Below, one piece after another: positions 46,268-54,176 of a stretch of 64,000 nt of DNA (position 1 is the first letter of the stretch; the number at the start of each line of letters is the position of its first letter). The DNA comes from JAAXHH01 sp965225915 (GTDB lineage Bacteria > JAAXHH01). Below the pieces are notes generated by a model. It worked only from the letters and a program-made list of their open reading frames with translations. It did no database searches and had not been told where the DNA came from. A program made the translations under genes and the position numbers. The stretch is from the NCBI GenBank assembly GCA_965225915.1, contig OZ245326.1, positions 1,922,001-1,986,000 of the forward strand, read 5' to 3'.

Positions 46268-47158
46268 TCAGAAGCCGGCGATCTGTCGACCGCCAAAGGT
46301 CAACCGGTACATGAGCCGTTCGTAACGCGTGTCGTTAAAGGGCGTGGGGGCGTGCAGCGTACACCGGTTGTCCCAGATCACCAGGTCGCCTGGACGCCAC
46401 CTGTGCATATAGGTGTAGTCTTTTCCCGTCGCGTGGGCCTGGAGGCTGTTCAGCAGCGCCTCGCCCTCCGTTTCGTCCATGCCTTCCACGGATTCAATAT
46501 GACAGAGGGGAAGGTATAGGGATTTCCGGTTGGTCTCCGGATGCGTGGCGACCAGTGGGCGGACGATCGGTGGAAACTGCTCATGGAGTGCTTCGCTAAG
46601 TGGAGGCCGGTGTGGATTCTTTCTGCGGAGCAGTTCGTTGAGATGGTTGTAGGAATGGACGGTCCGGATGGATTCTATATGGTGTTTCACATCGTCCGGC
46701 AGAGAGTCATAGGCCGCGGTCATCCCCGCAAAGCCGGTCTCCCCGCCCTCGGGGGGCGTGCGGACGCAGAACAGGCAGGACCCGATCGGTTGGGGATGGC
46801 GGAAGGAGTCGTCCATGTGCCACAGCAGCGGAGGCGGGTCCGCCTGGATGAAGAGCGCCGTATACCTGCCGTTTTCTTTTGCGTTGCCGATGCGCAGTAT
46901 GTCGGGATACCCCGGAACCAGGAAACCCGGATCGTACTTCTCGTTGCCCTCCGGCGTTCCGAACCGGCTCACGAACCGGCGCAAATGGGCGGGATCGATA
47001 TGGCTCTGGTTGCGTATGACGATCAATCCCCCCGCTTCATGAAACGCGTTCAGTGCATCGTCGACCATGGCTTCATCCAGCCGCGCGAGGGCCATGTCCC
47101 CGATTTCGGACCCGAAGCCGGATCGGGTGAGCGAAGCGTATTTTGAATGGACAGTCAT
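46268..47158 (-). CDS. TauD/TfdA-family Fe(II)/2-oxoglutarate dioxygenase
   Basis: The 296-residue enzyme matches the taurine dioxygenase fold. The iron-binding pair is H114 and D116 in LLWHMDDSF, with the second His in DNRCTLHAPTPF and the 2-oxoglutarate Arg in YERLMYRLTF. The N-terminal FGSEIGDMALARLDEA (about 15-30) and GGLIVIRNQ also fit. I start at ATG 47158; the longer open frame to 47335 runs through the end of the upstream gene and reads like a shadow. Substrate is unknown; family members attack taurine, herbicides, betaines or small acids. It is second in the four-gene minus operon. Confidence 0.88.
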   Translation of the reverse strand: MTVHSKYASLTRSGFGSEIGDMALARLDEAMVDDALNAFHEAGGLIVIRNQSHIDPAHLRRFVSRFGTPEGNEKYDPGFLVPGYPDILRIGNAKENGRYTALFIQADPPPLLWHMDDSFRHPQPIGSCLFCVRTPPEGGETGFAGMTAAYDSLPDDVKHHIESIRTVHSYNHLNELLRRKNPHRPPLSEALHEQFPPIVRPLVATHPETNRKSLYLPLCHIESVEGMDETEGEALLNSLQAHATGKDYTYMHRWRPGDLVIWDNRCTLHAPTPFNDTRYERLMYRLTFGGRQIAGF

Positions 47159-47207
47159 GCTGAATGCGTTTCCCGTACTGATGATCCGGTCGGCCGGCCG
47201 GTTCGAA

Positions 47208-48296
47208 TCAGCGCAGCCTGCCGCGACCGACGATCGGCCACACGGTTTCGACGACTCCGTTGCGGACTCCGTACAGGTGATCGTGGAGGAACAGGGTGAC
47301 ATCGGTGTAAGCCACCATGAGATCGAGCTTGTCACCGACGGCGATATCGTGATTCGGCCTGTTGAAGGTAACGGTACCGTGCTCCGCGGACATGCCCACG
47401 CTCTTCACATCGCTTACGCCTACCGGCATGGGCATGCCGAACCATGCGGGCACCGTCTTGAAGCCGGCGTCCACGATCAGGCGGTCCGGTTCGGGACGGC
47501 TGGTGACCGTCACATGCACGTACAGGGCCGGATCGGTTCGAACACCCCACAGGGTGTACATCACGTCATTGAAGATCGCGCCTCCCGCCTGGATTTCGGT
47601 GATCCCCTTCAGGTCGGGGGTTACCGTCAGCGTTCCGCTTCCCCCGCCGCTCACGATATCGCACGGCAGTCCCGCGGTCCGGCACCGTTCCGCAGAGTCC
47701 ACGAGTTGTCCCACGGCTCGCTTGATCTCTCCGTGTTTCCAGTCGGCTTCTTCATCGACGCAGGCATGGCCCTCCCATGCCATGATGCCTCGGAACCGTA
47801 ATCCGGGGGTCTGATGGACTTTGCGGGCAAGTTCCACGACCGCTTCCCCGGGATGGACTCCTGCGCGCTCCATGCCCGTGTTCAATTCGATAAGCACGCC
47901 GATTTCCACGCCTGTCGCGGTCGCGGTACGACCCAGGTCCTCCAGTGTAGCATCGCTGTCGACGGCGACCTTGATGTCCGCCTGCCTGCAGAGATGGGCC
48001 AACCGGGTATACTTTTGCGGTCCCACCACCTGGTTGGCGATCAGGATATCCCCGATGCCTCCCGAAACCATGACCTCGGCCTCGCCGAGCTTGGCGCATG
48101 TCACACCGATCGCGCCGGCCTTCAGCAGCCGGTGGGCAATGGCCGGTATCTTGACGCCCTTGATATGCGGCCTCCACGACACGCCGGCGTCCTTCAGGCG
48201 TTGCCCCACGATACGGATATTGTTCTCGAGACGGTCCAGGTCCACCCAGAGCACCGGGGTATCCAGGTCCGACTTGCGTGTTCCGATCTCGTCCAA
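47208..48296 (-). CDS. D-threonine aldolase/DSD1-type PLP enzyme (alanine-racemase fold)
   Basis: This fold-type III PLP enzyme cleaves or dehydrates D-beta-hydroxy amino acids. The opening LDTPVLWVDLDRLENNI and the cofactor Lys in WRPHIKGVK are characteristic, as is the GGGSGT phosphate loop near the C-terminal third. The C-terminal FLHDHLYG offers the His-rich metal site of this family. I start at TTG 48296, nine bases after AAGGA, which gives a normal N-terminus; in-frame ATG codons at 48377 and 48362 would add an unrelated Cys-rich tail. It leads the operon with tauD-like, rtcB and enolase-like genes. D-serine dehydratase is an alternative call. Confidence 0.82.
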   Translation of the reverse strand: MDEIGTRKSDLDTPVLWVDLDRLENNIRIVGQRLKDAGVSWRPHIKGVKIPAIAHRLLKAGAIGVTCAKLGEAEVMVSGGIGDILIANQVVGPQKYTRLAHLCRQADIKVAVDSDATLEDLGRTATATGVEIGVLIELNTGMERAGVHPGEAVVELARKVHQTPGLRFRGIMAWEGHACVDEEADWKHGEIKRAVGQLVDSAERCRTAGLPCDIVSGGGSGTLTVTPDLKGITEIQAGGAIFNDVMYTLWGVRTDPALYVHVTVTSRPEPDRLIVDAGFKTVPAWFGMPMPVGVSDVKSVGMSAEHGTVTFNRPNHDIAVGDKLDLMVAYTDVTLFLHDHLYGVRNGVVETVWPIVGRGRLR

Positions 48297-48426
48297 AATG
48301 CCTAATCCTTTTTTAGGTGCCCATGACGGGCATCGACAGGTATCGGGTTTTCCGTGTTTCATCAAGTAGTTCGACAAGGCTTGAGTCGAACCAATAGAGA
48401 TTTACACCGCCGCAACGACTGTATAT

Positions 48427-48455
48427 TGTGTATGGTATTGCATGGGCCCCGTCAA
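48427..48455 (-). promoter_or_regulatory. probable promoter of the PLP aldolase-rtcB operon
   Basis: On the minus strand TTGACG (48455-48450) is 17 bases from TACACA (48432-48427). The -35 box is good and the -10 box weak. It would give a leader of about 120 nt before TTG 48296 and none before the ATG at 48377 that is fully usable, so it is compatible with either start. Confidence 0.35.
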
Positions 48456-48497
48456 GGACGATTGGGCAATCGATTACGGCCCTGCCGTCCTGTGCGG

Positions 48498-49955
48498 CTA
48501 TCCCCTGTACCGCGCGTCCCTGTAGGGTGAAACCAGCGGTTCAGCCGGGCAGCGCAGCCTGCCGTTCACCACCCATCCGCAGTCCCGGGCAACAAGTTCC
48601 GACACCAGATAGCCTTCCCACTTTTCCATTTCCTTTCCATACGCCGGAGCGCCCACCAGGTTGCGGCACTCGCCAGGATCCTCGTCCAGGTCGAAGAACT
48701 GTTTCTGATCAATACGCGGCAGCCAGATGAACTTCCGATGGCCGTCCGTCACGTATTGCATTTCCTGCTCGGGGGCGTAGCACCAGCAGTGCTCGCCGTG
48801 AATATGGGATCTCCAGCCGTCGGAGTTGCCCTGAACCAGCGGAAGGAGGCTGCTTCCCGTCACCGTGGGCGGCACGTCCAACCCCACTGCGTCCAGTATG
48901 GTCGGCATGATGTCCCGGAGTTCGGTCACGCCGCCGGCGACGGGCGATTTCACCTGTTCTTCCCAGGCGGCCGGCGGGCAGATAATCAGCGGTATCCTTG
49001 CGCTCCCCTCGTAGGCGTACGTCTTGCGCCACAGGTGGTGATCGCCGACCATGTCGCCGTGGTCGGAAGTGAAGATGACCCAGGTGTTACTCCACGTCTC
49101 CGGTTCATGCCGTTCCATCCAGTTCTTGAGGCGGCCGATCTGCATGTCGATGAACGAGATCTCCCCGTAATACCCGGACCTTCCGCGATGTATGCGCTGA
49201 GCCGATTGCCTGCCCCTCCACGCGTTGACGTCCATGGCGTCAAAGGGTACATCGTGCATGTCCGCCCAGTCGCCGATATATGGGGGCGGAGTTTCCCGGT
49301 CATGGTACAGGTTGAAGTACCATCCGGGCGGCACGTACGGTGAATGGGGGCGGGCGAAGCTGACGTTGAGGAAGAACGGTTTCGATCGATCCCGCCGCGC
49401 GATGAAATGGATCGCCCGGCTCATGGTCCAGGCGGTTGGATGGAGATACTCCTCCGTATGCCAGGGACGCCCGATCCACGAATTCCAGTTGACCCCGTGA
49501 TCGTCCGGCGTAATATCCCGCTTCTTCTCCCGGTCGAACCACTGGCGGTACTCGTCCCTTAGACCCTGCGCGATGATGCGACCGGATTCGTCTAGTTCAG
49601 CCGACTGAAATCCCATGTCAGCGCGTTGCGGCGTGAAGTGGCCCTTGCCGACCAGGTGAGTGGCATACCCGGCATCCGAAAGCGTGCCGGCCAGGGTATG
49701 CGGGAAGTCGCTGGGGATCGGTCCCTGCCCCCGGCCCATGCCGAGGACGCCCGTATGCCACTGGTCCATGCCGGTCATCACGGTCGAACGCGCAGGAATG
49801 CAGGAAGGGACCGCGGTGTAAGCATGGGGAAATCTCGTGCCCCGGGCGGCCAAATGATCGAGATTAGGCGTTTCCACCACCGGATGCCCGTCGCACCCCA
49901 GACAGTCGCCTCGCATCTGGTCCGCTATGATGAATATGACGTTGGGGCGGGACAT
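48498..49955 (-). CDS. sulfatase (formylglycine-dependent, arylsulfatase family)
   Basis: The 485-residue enzyme hydrolyses sulfate esters. C52 in SCIPARS is the C-x-P-x-R site converted to formylglycine by FGE or anSME. Metal-binding regions are IIADQMRGD at the front and FTSDHGDMVGDH in the later half. There is no signal peptide from the chosen ATG 49955, so it may act in the cytoplasm on imported sulfated compounds. AGGAG precedes this ATG by nine bases; an in-frame ATG at 50015 overlaps a promoter-like sequence and is unlikely. No maturation gene is nearby. The substrate is probably a sulfated sugar or small molecule. Confidence 0.9.
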   Translation of the reverse strand: MSRPNVIFIIADQMRGDCLGCDGHPVVETPNLDHLAARGTRFPHAYTAVPSCIPARSTVMTGMDQWHTGVLGMGRGQGPIPSDFPHTLAGTLSDAGYATHLVGKGHFTPQRADMGFQSAELDESGRIIAQGLRDEYRQWFDREKKRDITPDDHGVNWNSWIGRPWHTEEYLHPTAWTMSRAIHFIARRDRSKPFFLNVSFARPHSPYVPPGWYFNLYHDRETPPPYIGDWADMHDVPFDAMDVNAWRGRQSAQRIHRGRSGYYGEISFIDMQIGRLKNWMERHEPETWSNTWVIFTSDHGDMVGDHHLWRKTYAYEGSARIPLIICPPAAWEEQVKSPVAGGVTELRDIMPTILDAVGLDVPPTVTGSSLLPLVQGNSDGWRSHIHGEHCWCYAPEQEMQYVTDGHRKFIWLPRIDQKQFFDLDEDPGECRNLVGAPAYGKEMEKWEGYLVSELVARDCGWVVNGRLRCPAEPLVSPYRDARYRG

Positions 49956-50098
49956 GGATTCTTGCTCCTGGAAACCTCGAAACCCGATGTGCGACACGGA
50001 CGAGAGGGGTTTCATAACTTAATCCTACCGGGACTTCTGTCAAGGTCGGTCCTCCATTCTCCGCACGGGATACAACGGGCGTTAAGCCGCTAAACCGC

Positions 50099-50126
50099 TT
50101 GACATTGGGGCGATCGCCTCCACATT
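50099..50126 (+). promoter_or_regulatory. possible promoter of the class V aminotransferase gene
   Basis: A perfect TTGACA (50099-50104) is followed after 16 bases by CACATT (50121-50126), a poor -10 match. A mirror-image TTGACA lies on the minus strand at 50043-50038, ahead of the sulfatase. The pair suggests divergent promoters in this gap. Confidence 0.3.
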
Positions 50127-50190
50127 CCATGCATGACAGGACACGTGAAGTTCGAGACTGGATGACCCGATTACAGGAGGCATTCGCCAC

Positions 50191-51408
50191 ATGGTTGCGC
50201 GTAACAAACCCATAACCGATGAAGAGAGGACATTCTGGGCGGATATCCGCCGCCAGTTCTACCTCGAGGACGGCGTTACGTTCCTGCAGGGCGGTTCGGT
50301 AGGACCATCCGCGAGACCAGTGATCGAGCAAGTGATCGAGTGGTTGCGCCAGGTGGAGATGAATCCGCTGCACGCCCCTGGCGACAGGCTCATGGGACCC
50401 CTGGTCGAGGCGGCCCGCGAAAAGGTCGCCCGGTTCACCGGGGCTTCAGCGAAGAACGTGGCCCTGGTGCTCAACACCACGATGGGCATGAACGTTTCCG
50501 CCCGTGGGCTGCCCTTGCAGCCCGGTGGCGAGGTGTTGATGAGCGACCAGGAATACCCCTCGGTCCAGCGTATGTGGGAACACATGGCGAGGACACAGCA
50601 CGTCCTGATCCGCAAGTTTCCGCTTCCTACGCCTCCCGAAACGTCGGGGGAGATCGTCGACGCCTTCGCCGCCCATATCACTCCCAGGACCCAGGTGATG
50701 GTATTCTCCCACGTCTACTGTACCACCGGTCTGGTGGCGCCTGTCAGCGAACTGACCGCCCTGGCCCATGACCACGGCGCCATTGCCGTGGTGGACGGCG
50801 CTCACGCGGTCGGCATGGTACCGGTCGACTTGGAAGCCTTCGGATGCGATTTCTACGCGAGCAGCACGCACAAGTGGCTGCTGGCTCCCAAAGGTACAGG
50901 AATCGTTTATGTAGCGGATCCGTATCTGAGCTCGTTGCCGGCGCCGATCCTGGGTTACAATACCGCGCCCTACGGCCACGCAAGCCGGTTCGACGTGACG
51001 GGGACCCGCGACGTCACCCATTTCGCCGGTCTGGGTAAGGCCATCGATTTTCAACTGGATATCGGATGGGAAGACAGGATCCGTCCCTATTGCCTCGGTT
51101 TGGCCCGATACCTTCGCGATCTGGTCGTGGAAGAGATAGACGGCGCGCGCATGACCGTACCCCCGGGACCCGAGATGTCGGGGTTTCTGACCTCCTTCAC
51201 CATCGACGCCTGCAATCTTCACAAAATCGTGCAGCTCATGTGGGAAGAGTATCGCATTCAGATCGCCGCCACCCATGCCGGCGACCAGTCCGTCTTCCGT
51301 ATTTCCACGCACTTTTATGACAGCTACGAGGATATCGACCGGTTCATCGATGCGTTGAAAATCGTGCTTGCTACCCGGCGTGACGAGGTGTTTGAAGACC
51401 AGGACTAG
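50191..51408 (+). CDS. class V aminotransferase-family PLP enzyme (isopenicillin-N epimerase/cysteine desulfurase-like)
   Basis: The 405-residue enzyme has the class V fold. The cofactor Lys is K228 in SSTHKWLLAPKGTG, following the metal-free PLP Asp-x-Ala-His motif VDGAHAVGMVPVD. N-terminal FLQGGSVGPSARPVIE fits the epimerase-like branch, which lacks the active-site Cys loop of cysteine desulfurases. GGAGG stands upstream of the ATG. It may act as an aminotransferase, epimerase or lyase on an unknown amino acid. It shares its promoter gap with the divergent sulfatase, and its end is followed by the XPB helicase gene. Confidence 0.85.
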   Translation: MVARNKPITDEERTFWADIRRQFYLEDGVTFLQGGSVGPSARPVIEQVIEWLRQVEMNPLHAPGDRLMGPLVEAAREKVARFTGASAKNVALVLNTTMGMNVSARGLPLQPGGEVLMSDQEYPSVQRMWEHMARTQHVLIRKFPLPTPPETSGEIVDAFAAHITPRTQVMVFSHVYCTTGLVAPVSELTALAHDHGAIAVVDGAHAVGMVPVDLEAFGCDFYASSTHKWLLAPKGTGIVYVADPYLSSLPAPILGYNTAPYGHASRFDVTGTRDVTHFAGLGKAIDFQLDIGWEDRIRPYCLGLARYLRDLVVEEIDGARMTVPPGPEMSGFLTSFTIDACNLHKIVQLMWEEYRIQIAATHAGDQSVFRISTHFYDSYEDIDRFIDALKIVLATRRDEVFEDQD

Positions 51409-51481
51409 ACCGGAATATCAGTACGCAAACAGGAACGACCCGTCCGTGCGAACTGCCGCATGCACGCAAGGCCCTGACCAA

Positions 51482-52879
51482 ATGCTCAGACTCGAATTCG
51501 ACCGCGGGACCATCTTGGTGCACGGCAATCGAGACCAGGTGGACGAGCTGGCGCTGCCTGGCTGCGCGTTCGATCAACGGGTGGCGCTGTACCGCGCTCC
51601 GGCGCGGCATTATCGTGAGATCATCACGCTGCTCACCGACCGGGGCCTTCCTTACCGGGACGACGCCCGATCCTACGAGAAACTGGACCTGTCTTTCCAA
51701 TCGGACCGGTCCCCCTTTCCCTACCAGCAGGAGGCCGTCGACGCCTGGTGGAATGCCGGCGGCCGCGGCGTTGTCGTGCTGCCGACCGGAGCGGGCAAGA
51801 CTTTCGTCGCCCTGATGTCCATGGCACGCGTCCAGCGCAACACGCTGGTGATCGTCCCGACCATCGACCTGATGCAACAGTGGTACGGCGTGATTTCCAG
51901 CCAGTTCGACACCGAAGTGGGCCTGATCGGCGGGGGCTACTACGACATCGAACCGGTCACCGTGACCACCTACGATTCCGCTTACCTGCACATGGAGCGG
52001 CTCGGCCATCTGTACGGACTGGTTATTTTCGACGAATGCCACCACCTGCCCGGACCCTCCTACCTGATGACGGCGGACCTATCGCTGGCGCCTTATCGGC
52101 TCGGGTTGACCGCCACGCTCGAGCGGGAAGACGGGGCGGAACACCTGTTGAAGGATGCGATTGGCGAGACGGTATACCGACAGGAGATCCGGTCACTGAG
52201 CGGGGAATACCTGTCCGGTTACGAAACCATAAAAATCAGTGTGCGTCTTTCTCAAGAAGAGCGGACGGAGTACCAGGAGGCGAGGAATATCTACCGCGCT
52301 TTTCTGGACAGGAACCGGATATCGCTGTCCGGCCCCAGCGGGTGGGTCCGTTTCCTGGCGGTGACATCCCGCAGCGAAGACGGCCGCCGGGCTTTCACGG
52401 CCTACCGGACCCAGAAGGCGATCGCCCAGGGTTCGCAGGCCAAGCTGCGCGTGCTGGAACGGCTGATTCGGCAGCACCGCCGCGATCACATGCTCATTTT
52501 CACCAGCGATAACGAAACGGTATACCGGATCTCGCGCCGGTTCCTCATTCCCGCCATCACGCACCAGACGAAGGTTAAGGAGCGCCAGGAATTACTGGCG
52601 GCGTTCAACGCCGGGGAATACCCCTTCCTGGTCACCTCCCGCGTACTGAACGAAGGCGTGGACGTCCCCGAAGCCAATGTGGCCGTGGTACTGTCCGGTT
52701 CCGGCAGCGTAAGGGAGCACGTACAGCGTCTCGGCCGTATCCTCCGGCGCGTGGAGGGTAAACACGCGATTCTCTATGAACTCGTGGCCGAACAGACGGG
52801 CGAGGAATACGCGAGTTCCCGGCGGAGGCAGCATAGCGCCTACCGAAAAGATCCCGGCAGGAAGGGGGAAACATGCTGA
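51482..52879 (+). CDS. xpb: XPB/Rad25-type DNA repair helicase
   Basis: This superfamily 2 helicase of about 465 residues resembles archaeal and some bacterial XPB. The N-terminal damage-recognition-like domain (1-78) is followed by helicase domain 1 with Walker A PTGAGKT (101-107), DECHH (184-188) and TAT (210-212). Immediately after comes LEREDG, the RED motif (215-217) typical of XPB. A thumb-like helical insert (about 250-320) precedes helicase domain 2, ending QRLGRILRR. I start at ATG 51482; the open frame runs 38 codons further back over the previous gene's end. Its stop overlaps the Bax1-like gene by 7 bp (ATGCTGA), so the two are made together. Its role is probably opening DNA at lesions. 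Confidence 0.9.
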   Translation: MLRLEFDRGTILVHGNRDQVDELALPGCAFDQRVALYRAPARHYREIITLLTDRGLPYRDDARSYEKLDLSFQSDRSPFPYQQEAVDAWWNAGGRGVVVLPTGAGKTFVALMSMARVQRNTLVIVPTIDLMQQWYGVISSQFDTEVGLIGGGYYDIEPVTVTTYDSAYLHMERLGHLYGLVIFDECHHLPGPSYLMTADLSLAPYRLGLTATLEREDGAEHLLKDAIGETVYRQEIRSLSGEYLSGYETIKISVRLSQEERTEYQEARNIYRAFLDRNRISLSGPSGWVRFLAVTSRSEDGRRAFTAYRTQKAIAQGSQAKLRVLERLIRQHRRDHMLIFTSDNETVYRISRRFLIPAITHQTKVKERQELLAAFNAGEYPFLVTSRVLNEGVDVPEANVAVVLSGSGSVREHVQRLGRILRRVEGKHAILYELVAEQTGEEYASSRRRQHSAYRKDPGRKGETC

Positions 52880-54126
52880 CCGGTGACCTCCTGCGCGTTC
52901 GGTTTCGCAAAGGTCAGATCCATCTTCCCTACATCGATGAGCAGGACCAGGATCACCTGGGCGTTGCCGAAACGCTGATCCGCGTCTTCGAAAGCCATGA
53001 AGGCGGAACGCGGCAGGAACTCGACGAAGAACTGACGGATACGACGGGTGCCGGGACGGACTTTCTGTTTCACCGTGGGCTGAGCAAATTGCTGAAGGAC
53101 CGCTGCACGTTCGCTTCTGCGTCGCCTGTCGACCCGGTGGCACTGCGGAGGAGGATATTTGAAGGCGCGGCCGCGGCGTACCGGAACACGGACCAGGTCC
53201 GCATCGACCGGCAAGCCATTCTGGCCGACGCGGCGAAATCGGTTTCGATAGAAGCGGAGGAAGCTGATGGGGCCTTCTATGGCGATCTCAAGGAAGCCGA
53301 GCGGTTGGAGTCTTTCAAACCCACCACGCCCTCGTGGCTTTTAAGCAGGTATAACGTCGCCTTGGCGCAGGCCGTCCTTCTGCGGGCATCCGGGCTGGAC
53401 CTGTACATCGAAGGGGAAAGCCCGGCCCGGTACCGGGACCTCTTCCGGAAGATGAAGTTCTTCCGGCTCCTGCACGAGATCCAACAGACGGCCCCCGGGG
53501 AATACCACATACACATAGACGGCCCCATGTCGCTCTTCAAGTCGTCCCAGCGTTACGGTCTGCAGATCGCCCAGTTTCTACCCGCGGTCCTGCGCTGCGG
53601 AAAGTGGAGCATCGTCGCTTCCATAACCTGGGGAGCCAGGCGGCGGGAGGGGGTGTTCCGTTTGACACCCGACAAAGGCCTCAAGCCGATCGGTCCTTCC
53701 ACGGGGCAGTGGGTACCCGAAGAGGTGGTCTGGCTCGAAGATCGGTTCGCCCGGATGAATACGGCATGGCGCATGGAAACCGGGTCGGAAATCGTCGACC
53801 TTGGCGGCCATGGTGTTCTTGTTCCCGACTATGTTTTCACCCATCCACCCACCGGTATGAAAGTATACCTGGATTTCCTCGGTTACTGGCGTTCCGGCGG
53901 GGTGCGTACGCGCCTGGACCTGCTCAGCCGGTACGGTCCCCCCAACTTGATCCTGGCGATTTCCGCGGAGCTTGCCGTGGATGAAGAAACATCGACCGGG
54001 ATACCCGGCGAGGTGTATGTATTCCGGCGAACTCCCGTGGCCCGCGACATCCTCAAAATCCTTGAGACTATGGTGGAAGCCCCCTCCGAAGGAACACGGA
54101 CGACACTGAATCTGTTCGACCCGTAG
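52873..54126 (+). CDS. bax1: Bax1/DUF790-family nuclease partner of XPB
   Basis: The 417-residue protein resembles DUF790, named Bax1 in archaea, where it binds XPB and cuts the DNA bubble that XPB opens. The front LTGDLLRVRFRKGQIHLPYI and the middle SLFKSSQRYGLQIAQFLPAVL are typical. The C-terminal nuclease-like fold holds PDYVFTHPPTGMKVYLDFLGYW, where the usual Glu of the EIxGFW motif is Asp here and the following Lys is replaced by Arg in the RTRLDLLSRYG stretch. Overlap with the helicase gene supports a stoichiometric complex. Whether the changed residues leave nuclease activity intact is open. Confidence 0.85.
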   Translation: MLTGDLLRVRFRKGQIHLPYIDEQDQDHLGVAETLIRVFESHEGGTRQELDEELTDTTGAGTDFLFHRGLSKLLKDRCTFASASPVDPVALRRRIFEGAAAAYRNTDQVRIDRQAILADAAKSVSIEAEEADGAFYGDLKEAERLESFKPTTPSWLLSRYNVALAQAVLLRASGLDLYIEGESPARYRDLFRKMKFFRLLHEIQQTAPGEYHIHIDGPMSLFKSSQRYGLQIAQFLPAVLRCGKWSIVASITWGARRREGVFRLTPDKGLKPIGPSTGQWVPEEVVWLEDRFARMNTAWRMETGSEIVDLGGHGVLVPDYVFTHPPTGMKVYLDFLGYWRSGGVRTRLDLLSRYGPPNLILAISAELAVDEETSTGIPGEVYVFRRTPVARDILKILETMVEAPSEGTRTTLNLFDP

Positions 54127-54176
54127 ACGGTACAAATGGGTTGATTTGTCCCTCCCCCGGAGTTATGGTTACGGGC

